From Anaerolineaceae bacterium (GTDB lineage Bacteria > Chloroflexota > Anaerolineae > Anaerolineales > Anaerolineaceae), in assembly GCA_027348305.1 (NCBI GenBank), contig DAIEPS010000005.1, positions 1 through 25,567 on the forward strand: DNA of 25,567 nucleotides. The letters are read 5' to 3'. The notes below the pieces were generated by a model. It searched no databases and was not told the DNA's origin. It saw only the letters and a program-made list of their open reading frames with translations. The stretch's first letter is position 1, and the number at the start of each line of letters is the position of its first letter. Shown here piece by piece: positions 25,537 through 25,567 of this stretch. The translations under genes were made by a program, and so were the position numbers.

Positions 25537-25567
25537 AATTTGCGATCCGGGGAGCCGGTGCCGCCGT

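Overview
The window looks like a piece of chromosome from a member of the Chloroflexota, most likely class Anaerolineae. This is inferred from gene content and protein style: a Tad pilus locus whose visible part has no secretin or other outer-membrane gene, an SPFH 'virion core' (YdjI-like) protein, a long-form HPF, a MtaD-like deaminase and an HAD-DinB fusion. There is no rRNA or other marker here to prove it. All genes look intact and chromosomal. I see no insertion sequence, prophage, CRISPR array or tRNA.

Region 1 (1-1439, minus strand) holds a partial SPFH-domain protein and, upstream of it, a small helical protein. The two probably form one operon with a promoter at about 1480-1508. Region 2 (1692-9474, plus strand) is the Tad (tight adherence / Flp type IVc pilus) locus. 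It has two nearly identical Flp pilins, each with its own promoter candidate, then CpaB, a receiver-ATPase CpaE/TadZ, the CpaF/TadA motor ATPase, and the TadB and TadC platform proteins. It runs on with short gaps into comF and the ribosome hibernation factor hpf, and ends at a strong terminator. No prepilin peptidase, secretin or TadE/F minor pilins are present in the window.

Region 3 (9636-13706, plus) carries two SDR-superfamily oxidoreductases, elongation factor P with arginine at its tip, a cysteine-rich small protein, and an HAD hydrolase fused to a DinB-like domain. Region 4 (13851-15722, plus) is ftsH with an extended -10 promoter. Region 5 (15756-18713, minus) is a compact operon, yraN-miaA-acyl-CoA ligase, in which the reading frames overlap. 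Region 6 (18828-21942, plus) is a translationally overlapped pair: a CinA-family protein whose C-terminal amidohydrolase domain has lost its catalytic motif, and an MTA/SAH deaminase-type amidohydrolase fused to a C-terminal CYTH domain. Region 7 (22043-25536) holds malQ, a convergent EamA-type transporter, a Mn-type superoxide dismutase behind a near-consensus promoter, and a 7Fe/8Fe-type ferredoxin.

The strongest leads for new biology are the deaminase-CYTH fusion coupled to the degenerate CinA, the cysteine-rich protein coupled to the HAD-DinB fusion, EF-P with Arg32 outside the Proteobacteria, and the duplicated pilin genes separated by a long inverted repeat that overlaps a promoter. Most of the rest is housekeeping or a recognisable Tad system.
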